The position numbers and the translations under genes are program-made. Shown here in pieces: positions 1 to 9,500 of a stretch of 64,000 nt of DNA (its first letter is position 1; each line of letters starts with the position of its first letter). Where the stretch lies: assembly GCA_934047225.1 (NCBI GenBank), contig OW203989.1:16715977-16779976 (forward strand), read 5' to 3'. The notes below the pieces were generated by a model, which saw nothing but the letters and a program-made list of their open reading frames with translations, did no database searches and was not told where the DNA came from. Source of the DNA: Ypsolopha sequella. Taxonomy: Eukaryota; Arthropoda; Insecta; Lepidoptera; Ypsolophidae.

Positions 1-162
1 GTAGAAATTAATTATATATTGAATGGATGTCAAACATTTTAATCAACAGGCAGGTAAGTCATCCTACCCTAGCAGCTAATTACTTTAATATACTTTAATT
101 TTACTGATTTGTTGTAGTAATTTGAAAAAAAGTTTGGGTTTTTGATGATTTATAAAAATTTA

Positions 163-356
163 GGCAAGTGCGAGTCAGACTCGCGCTCAATAATAATAAT
201 TATACAAATAGAGGCCATAGTAATACATATTCTATGAACATTTCAATTGACTACCTATAAGGCCTGAAGCTCTAGACCCCCGTGACAGACGGACAGACAG
301 CGCAGGCTATTATTAGAACCCTGTTTGGCACCCATCGGGTACGGAACCATAAAAAA
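163..356 (+). repeat. Lepidopteran dispersed repeat (GGCCAAGTGCGAGTC family), degenerate copy
   Basis: Head GCAAGTGCGAGTCAGACTCG and tail GACAGACGGACAGACAGCG then GGGTACGGAACC, in an intron of the USP gene. The same head-tail pair recurs at 19634, 30982, 47190, 48157, 56363 (minus) and 57258. Confidence 0.7.
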
Positions 357-430
357 TTATTACGTATATATTAATTTAATCTATGATTTACAAAAATAAA
401 CTTCCTTGAAAAATGTATTCCTAATTTCAG

Positions 431-534
431 AACACTTGTGGGAAACCAGACGAAGTGGTTGCAGCTGAAACTTTAGCGAACCATGCAAGACGGAACAGCT
501 CTTTTGTACAAGCCGTCTTTCAGGCACAGTACAG
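431..534 (+). CDS. USP31-like exon a
   Basis: Acceptor ctaatttcag, donor gtatgt. The exon reads [20 protein letters not shown] and then [14 protein letters not shown], ending two bases into the Arg codon that exon b completes. The SFVQ..FQAQYR segment is the conserved run just before the zinc ribbon in USP31/USP43 enzymes. Positions 1-430 are intron of the same gene. Confidence 0.85.
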
Positions 535-3500
535 GTATGTATGTGTGACTTGAAAACAGTTTCATTCTGAGGACATGTGTGGCAGGCAAATAGTAAAATA
601 CCGCCGTTTACAAGCGGCGTCGTCAGTTTCTAAAAGCTCGCTGTTTTGTTTAGCAGTATGCCGTTCGGCAAATTGAAAAAAGTCCGCCGTTTCTAAAATT
701 ATTTCGTCATTTTCTGAAAAGCTGAAATCGAAAAGTCTCCCCCATAATGTGAAAAATAAGTGCGACGACGAGCGGAACCAGGAGGAATGTGTTAGGTTTA
801 CATGTTAGTACATTTTGAGAGCCGAGCGAAGCGGAGCGGAGTGAGGCGACCCTCAATACTTCTAACAAAATTACTGTATCCCGAGGCAAATTAGAAAATG
901 CCGAAAGATGAATACTCTGTCAAATAGCAAAATAGCGAGTGTTTAAAAACTGACGACGCCGCTTGTAAACGGCGGAATTTTACTATTTGCCTGCGACATA
1001 TCCATCGGTAAATAGTCTTCGTAGTTGACGTGAGTATTTACTGAATAGAACTTAAAAATTATCAATTTTATGCTTGTTCTGAATAGACATAAACCCATCC
1101 GAGATCGAAACTCAGACGTAATCATGTTTACAGATCAGCGCTTACGTGTGCAAAGTGTGAACGCACGTCGTGCACGTTCGATCCGTTTCACTGTGTGAGC
1201 GTGCAGCTACCGCCGCGACAAGCCACCCCGCAGCTCTCACCGCTGCCTATCGATGTAAGTTCACCGGATAAAAGATCCTTACGTGTGCGAAGGCTCTCCA
1301 AATTTATTTACATGTACAGCTAACACGCTCCGCTTAGCTTTGCTCGTCGTCGCACCTATATTTGACTCTTTTTTAAAAGAACTAAATCATGCTAGGATTC
1401 TTAAGAAGTTATTTCTTTTTTCCACTGACAATGTATTGCAATGTATTACAATGTATGCAATGCTTTGAGGTCAGTGCCTAGTTCCCAATTATCCGGACCG
1501 TTGCAATAATTCTAGCATTTTCGTGTTGATCCGTTTTTTCTGATTATCCTGCGACATAAGTATAGGTATATTTTAAATTAATCATTCAACTCACATTCAA
1601 TTAACAAATAAGAACGGAAACATAACTTTTACATCCCAATTTACGATTTATGACTTCTGTCAATGTTAAGAAAGGTTTTATTTAAATATTCCAAACAAAT
1701 AGATAAAAAAGCTTATTGTAATTCTACAATTGTGTCAATCAGTTTTATCAGTTTAGCAATTTTAGCTTTAATGCCGCAAACGGACTGCCCCACAGACGCC
1801 GAGACTTAAAAGCAGCTTTTTAGTTTTTAATGTTGCGTCCTTTTAAATCTATGTCAACAGCTGATATTTTCAATATATTTTGTCAGGTGGTATACGTGAA
1901 TCAGCAGCCGCGTCAAGTACGTATCGGGGTCGAACTGTCTGCCAACCAGACAATGGATGACTTGAGAACCACGCTACACAACGACACGGGCATAGAGAGG
2001 GATCACATTATACTGGCCGAGATCAACGAGAATGGTAAGAGACAAACAAGTTGAATGCAGTGACAACTTCAATTAGAGTTGATGTCTAAAGCATTTATAT
2101 TCCCCTTAATTTAATTAGTGAAACAAATTTTGGTTGTTTTTTTTTTGAAAACACTAAATTACAAACATATTAGTAGAAAGGTAATATAAAAACAAAGATA
2201 TCGTGTTGATAAAAACATGCATTCCTCAGTAGTTTTATTGCTTTGTAAGCATCCAAACATAGCACAATACCGAAAGATATTGTTTTAATGTTACTTATTA
2301 ATCAAAATTAATACATTTCAATAGCCATTAGTTATACCTTAAATAAACACATAATTAGATCAAATGCGCACGTATTGAACGGCCGTACTTCTAGCTGTAT
2401 TCTCAGTATGCGGTTAACGTTAAATTGGCGGAAGGAGGTGACGCTGGTGACGTCGTTAATATTCTTTGACGCAGGCGTCAGTTAAATCGCATACAGTACT
2501 CCCAAAGTAATAATGCGCATACAAATCTATAGCTGAGCGACCGGACGTACCACGTGACCTAATTGATTGTATAAAAAAGTGTAAGGAAATACGAACTTTG
2601 CCGAACAGTGTCGAAGATTTGTATGCGCATTATTACTTTGGGAGTACAATACAATATTCTTTATTGCACACCAAAAACAAATTAAATAGACAATTTAAAA
2701 AGTAAAAGTAGAATACAATTGGCATAGGTTAAATTACGTTAAGGCGTGTTAATTCGAAAACCATTTCGAGATTTAGGTTTAATAAGTCGTATTTTCGAAG
2801 TTTTGGTCTAAAAAACTTCATGATGATGAATATTTTTGGCTGCAAATTCCATTTGTCTTCGTATGACGTCACTTGAGTAATGGCTGTTTAGAAATGTGTC
2901 CTTTGCTATCAAGATAAATTCTTCAGACTAATTTGACATTATTATTTGTGAAGAATATGATAATGAAGATAAACTTATTAAGAAAACTAGGCCTAAGAAC
3001 TTACGAAACCTAACTTACCTACCTAGTTATAAACTACCTAACTATAATAATATATATGGTATGAGAACATGGGAGTACATGCTTCCTTTAATACTAAATG
3101 AAATACCTACCCATACATTAGATAGACTAAAAAACTTAAATAATAATAAAAAGCGAAAAAGTGCCATAAAGCTTTATTTTCTTCAACATCAGCAGCCTGT
3201 GGCTGCGTGATTTTATTTAACATAATATAAGTTGTTAGAATTAGTTTAGTTAGTTTAGCATAAAGTTTGCGATCTCGCCATACCGCGCATAAACCATGTG
3301 GTTTTAGTCGGATGGCTTTAAACTCTTAAATATGTAAATAAATTTAACTATGAATAAATAAACTAAAAAAAAAAAAAAAAAAGATGACAGATGAGTAGAG
3401 AGACAGACCACTTTTTTTTATAAGCAATCACACATAATAATCAGTAGAATGTCTAAAATTCCCAAGTGACAAGGTTATCGGACAATGAGCGTTTTTCTGG

Positions 3501-6500
3501 TTGTTTTTTTTTTTTAGTTAGCTCTCCTCCAGATGGCGCTGACCATGTCACCATAGATAAAATGTGTTTCGTAGCAATCAACGTCAAAGTAGTTTTTCGT
3601 TTGTTTGGAATCGGTGCAAATGTTGTCTTTGATTCTATTGCTAAAGAATACGACAGTGCCATCTAGGAATCTTATTTAACACTAAATTTGACGTAAGCAA
3701 AAATGCTCATTCTTTAAAAAATCAAAAAAAATAATGAAAACGAAAAAAAAAAGAAAATGGCGAATACCCTCTGAAAAAAAAAAAAAATTATGCTATGGGA
3801 ACTGGCGGGCTGTACATTACAATGTCCCTAGGGTGGTGCTTGTCCCGCGCATGCTGGGAGCCGGCGGGCGCGGACTGCGGGCTGCTCTACTGTCTCGAGG
3901 CGCCGCCGCTGCTGCAGACTCCGACCACGCCATACTTGCTACTGTTGTGGGTCAACCTGCTCGACTCTGAGAGATTCGGTACGTTACAATGGTACCAGGG
4001 TGGTGCTTGTCCCACGCATGCTGGGAGCCGCTACGTACACTCGCGATTTCGAGGTGTTCTTATTTATTAATTGCATGCTAAGTATGATGGAAATCCATAA
4101 TTAGGTAAAGAACCATAATTTAATGGTTGTTCTCCCTCACTGTTTTAGGTCGATACTATGTAAAACCATTCAAATCGTAAAAGTATGTACGTGATTGTCC
4201 CCAGGGTCCCCATACGCGATCCAAGTGCCCCGCGAGATATCGTACACGGACCTACAGAAGCTGCTCCTGAAGGAGATGTCGCAGGTGGTCTCGGAGCGAG
4301 TGCTGGAGGCGGCGCAGACCGTGGACATATTCCGAGCGAGGATCGCGGAGCCGCACCGGCCCGTCGACCCGGCGTACTTGCAGCCAGAGGTAACGATCTT
4401 CATACACTTAAATGTAATCAGTGATCGGGATAAGTGCCTAAAGTTGACGACAGCATTGACGTACTAACAAGTAGACATCGGATCTGCGCTCAAAAGTGAT
4501 CGAACCAAAAGAGTGTCAAAACCATTGAAAACTAAAAAAGCGTGTCAATCGCACGTCAATCAAAATTGAGCCATGCAGCAATGACATACGATTAAAATTA
4601 AAATGTTTTGTTTCTTAATATTTTGGTGTTTCACTAAGGACACTTTTTTCGTAAATCTTGTACTAGACCCGAGGTCCATGGTTTGTATGTCAATGGGCGA
4701 CAGAGTCAGAGTAAAAGTAAATTGAATAGGGAATCTTACAAAAATGCTCTATTCCAAACTCACGCACACAGATGCGTGCTCTACACGCCGTCTAAGCGAA
4801 GTTCAGGGGAGTCTCCATACAACTCTTGCCGCGGCGGCGTGTAGAGCACACGCCCGCATGTGTGAGTTTGAATTTGAGCGCTTGTACTAAGATTCACTAC
4901 TCAATATATTTTTACTCTGACAGAGTGGTATCGAAATCTGGTTTTTTGGGAATAGTTTTACTACCTGCTTAATACACATTCAATTACTGAAATTGTTGGA
5001 TTTTAGAGCAATTCCAGCGTTCCCATGTAATAAATTAAATAAATATGATAGCAGATTCAGTTGAAGATGGAAGCCGAAGAGTCAAGTCGTTTCGATAAAA
5101 AAAAAAAAATACTAGCCCCACAATATTATTTCCGGGATCCCAATCATCTGTTAGTAGGTTTTGGCCGTGGATTGTCACGACCGTAATGCCACGCAAATCG
5201 TCGTGTTTCTACATTACATCATAAGAAGCAAATCTCGATTTTACAATTTGTATATGCCGTCGGCATATCGTAAAATCCAGAAAATTGTAAATTATGAAAT
5301 CTAAAATCTTTCACCAAAAAGTCCAAAATTGGTGAGAAGACGAGCGGAGCGAGAATTAGCGTGTTAGCTTTACATGTAAATAATGTTGGGGAGCCGAGCG
5401 AAGCAGAGCGGCGCTTTTACAGATCTATGCCTAGGCAGATTATGATATGCCGAATTCTATGCCGACGACATATAGATTTAAATGTCACTCGTGGCATTCT
5501 ACTGGTAGGTTTTATGTTTGTTTCGGGTGAGGATAATGAAAGTGAGGTGTCCCCCGCAGCTGCCGCACCCGCTGTTCGCCCTGGACGTGGAGCAGGCGCT
5601 GATCGCACACAACAAGTACCCGCACCTGAGACTCGAGCTGCTCTGGGACCCGCAGCATAGAGACAGGTATTGCACATTTATCTGCTGTCAATAGACCTTG
5701 GGAATAGATATGGCGACCATGGACGTAGTCAGGGGGGGGGGGGGGGTTAACCCGGGTCGGTTCCACTATACCCATTGCAGTGGTAATATTGGGACTTCCC
5801 TTTTTTCTCAAAACAGTCTCAGTATACCCATTGAGATAAGAATTGACCGATGGAAATAGTGGGAATTACTTTTCATACGATCGTGTGACAGAATAACCAT
5901 TTGCGGCTTTTAATAAACGTGTGACGGCCTACCGCACGCCGCAGTCTTTTCGTAAGAAAAGAAGGCGGTTATCATACTGGCCACAATAAGCTATAATACT
6001 TTTTTTATCAGAGTGACATTAGATACTTATTTAGACAATTTTACCGTGAAAAAGTAGTTGATAATTCAGCAATTTACACTTCGATCAGTAAAATGGCTGT
6101 AAAAAACGCCCATAAAACGTAATGGGTATTGTGGGAAAGTTAGTGCCACTATTACCATTAATGGTTATTCTCAATGGAAATAGTGGGACCGCCCCCGGGG
6201 CCCCCGGAAAAGTTTAAAATATTATTTATACTACACCTGCTCGGAAAGTACCTTCTTACTTTTTTGAAAACGATGCAGAAAATACGTCATTACTGTCATA
6301 CAAATATACGGGCGGAAAAAGTGTATGAAAATTCATTGTTAATGTGCTTGAGCGGGCAGAAAAAGTATATGCAAATCCATTGTTAACGTGTTTTTTTTTT
6401 TTTATTAATATAAAGAATGAGCAAGTGGCCAAGTGGCCAGTATTATTTCGCGAACTCGTACATAAAACTCGAAAAATGATACTGGCCACTTGCTTTTCCA

Positions 6501-9500
6501 ATAAAAAATAAGAAGGAAATAAAAAGTGACAATCACACGCGAGTCAGTCGGTTTCTTTTATTGAATCTTGATTAAAAGTAAAATTATACTATTTCCTCGC
6601 AGGTGTAGTATAAAGCATTATGTATCACTCGGGAGAAAGTACGATTCCCAACCCGTGTGTATTGAGGCCCGAGGCGAAGCTCAAACTACACCCTCGTTGG
6701 TAATCTTCCCCTTTCTTCCCTCGGTGAACAATGTACTAAACCCTCCCTCTACTTTGACGTTTTCAGAAGTGACTATTCTGCGTTTTGGGGTTACAAACAA
6801 TTTTTCACAAACATACCTGTCATACCTAATGAGTATTATTTTTATTTCATGCTCTATATTGTCATTTTTATTTTCTTAAAGCCCTCCTGATATTAAAACC
6901 TGGCTACGCCTGTGATTGCGATCGTTCTATCCACCTCTCATTTACACACTATATCCGTCTATATTCGCACATGAAGAGTACAGGGGAAAAATGATAAGTC
7001 ACAAGTTCATGGAGTCTCACTGTTTAGTAATAATTACTTAAAGAAATTTAATACTCAAAGAGTAATTAACAGTTAAAAGTCAACTCAGTATAAAAATATG
7101 AAATTCAACAAAAGAAAAAATAGAAAGAAATTAAATACAAGGTGACTTTTTGATCATCGTCCAAATTCATACTGGAGACTTGGTAAGTGATCAGCATTGT
7201 GAATCGATAAAAATTTATGTGAAATTCGTATAATGAAATTTATACTTCCCATAGTAATTCACTCCCAGTCCTAAGTGAATCACTATGCGGAGTCGAAATT
7301 TCATTTTATGAATTTTACAAAAATCTTTATTGATTCATGATGCTAATCACTTACCAAGCCTCCAGTGTGAATTTGGACGATGTTTACAAATTCACCTTGT
7401 ATATATATTTTATGCAAGTTTCAAGAAAACAATAAAGCCGATTCTGAAGGATTTAATTTTAGTTTTAGTGCTGTCAAAACTAAATTTTCTTCATTGTAAA
7501 ACCGTTCATAAGTATTACGAACAGAAGCTAAATTACTTTGGAAAAATTTAAGTTTTGGCAGCACTAAAACAAAAATTAAAGCCTTCAGAATCGGCTTTAT
7601 AGTTTTTTTTTATTTATTAGATTTTAACTACTAATTAACGAAAAAAAAAATATCTTTTTTTCCATGTCTGTTAACTACTTTTCTATCATACATCTAAAAA
7701 TCACGTATTTATATGACGATTCGTCTACAGCATAATCCGTGACCCAGAAGAGTCGTGCGAGGTGCACGTGTCAGCGACAGCGGGCGGTGACAACCCGCGC
7801 GGTTCGCACGCGCCGCTCACGCTGCACGCCTGCCTCGCGCACTACACGCGCGCCGAGCAACTCGCACAGGAGGACGCTTGGAGGTACACGATCTACTGTC
7901 CGAGTCAGCTAAGTTGGCGGGTGTGAACACACAGAATACTCCGCGCACCCAGCCTTCTCTAACATTGACTGTTTAAGTTCTAGGATCCCTAAAAATGGCC
8001 TATTTGTAAACTGGCCTGTCACTCCCAAAAAGATTCGGTCGATTTTATCGTTCGAGCATACGTCCATCTCTGATGCACGCATGGAACGTCGTGTGCTAGA
8101 GATGGATATACGACCGAACGATATTCGATCGAATTTTGTCGTCGTAGCCTTCGGCGAGTGACGTACAGAAAGTTGAAAATTACTTACATTTACTTTAAAT
8201 AAGTTTCGTTTTATTTCGCTTTTTAGCGGAAATATACGTTTTTGTAAATTAAGGAGATTTTAGGCCTAAATTAAATGTTTTTTTTTACGTGGCTGTTTGT
8301 TTCTTAATACAATACAATATTCTTATTGCACACCAAAAACAAAGTAAATATAGGTAGACAATTTCAAAAGTAAAATTAGGGTACAGTTGGCAGTCTTATC
8401 ACTAAAAAGCGATCCCTTCCAGACGACCTTTGGATGGAGAAATTCTTAAAAGAAAGAAAAAAATGTGTAGAGGCAGTGTACAGAATAAATAGATACAATT
8501 TTACATATATACATAAAAATAAATCAGTGTAAATATAAAAGGAACAGGTAGAAATAAAAATAATAATAAGAAGAATAATAAATAAACAAGTAAAAGACAA
8601 TGTTGTTTAACCAGAGTTTTAAAAACTTGTAAGGATGGAACTTGTCTTATTGCGAGAGGAAGGGCATAAATAAATTAACAAATATAAATAAACAAATTGA
8701 AAATATAATCTCATTGTTCCAGATGTCCGCAATGCCAGCAGTACATGCCGGTCGTCAAGACGCTGGGTCTGTGGTCGCTGCCTGATGTTCTAGTTATACA
8801 TCTGAAGAGATTCCGGCAGTGAGTGTACTAAATAATAGTCCAAGGAAGATTTGAGGTCGAATTAAAAATACACCGGTAAAATTAGACTCCTGAACTTACT
8901 AATATTGTTCTTGGCCATGGTCTAAATAACGTGGAGTATTGAAAAAAATAAAATATTAGTGATTCTTTTGAATTAAAATTTTTCAGTTTTCAGTTAGTAA
9001 AGCCGATTCTGAAGGCTTTAATTTTAGCTTTAGTGCTGTCAAAACTAAATTTTCTTCATTTCAAAATAGTCCTTAAGAGTTAAGATTAGAAGCTAAATTT
9101 CTTTGGAAAATTTTAAGCTTTGACAGCACTAAAACTAAAATTAAAGCCTTCAAAATTGGCTTTATCATATCAGTAATATTCCTAATTTTATCAAGTGTAC
9201 ATTTAATTCAACCGAGTAGGTTGATTATTAAATTGACTGGACTATAAGTAATTGTTAGTCGAACGTTCAGGATATAGTTAGTTGTAATCAGCTTATAATA
9301 CGCTTATTTATTTATTTAAATTATTAAACAGGAAACAAATCTTATATTTTAAAACAATGCCCTGCAAAACTGTATAAACAGTTTGACTGCAGAAATGAGT
9401 CTAGTGAGTAAAAAAATAAAATTCATTTTCTATTATTTAAAATTAAAATATAAAAGAGAAGAAAGAAAAAATAATACTTTGTTTATGATTAACTATTGAG

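Noticed and set aside
5737..5749. G-run as a regulatory quadruplex
   Set aside because: A single homopolymer run in a deep intron, likely slippage; no repeated G-tracts around it.
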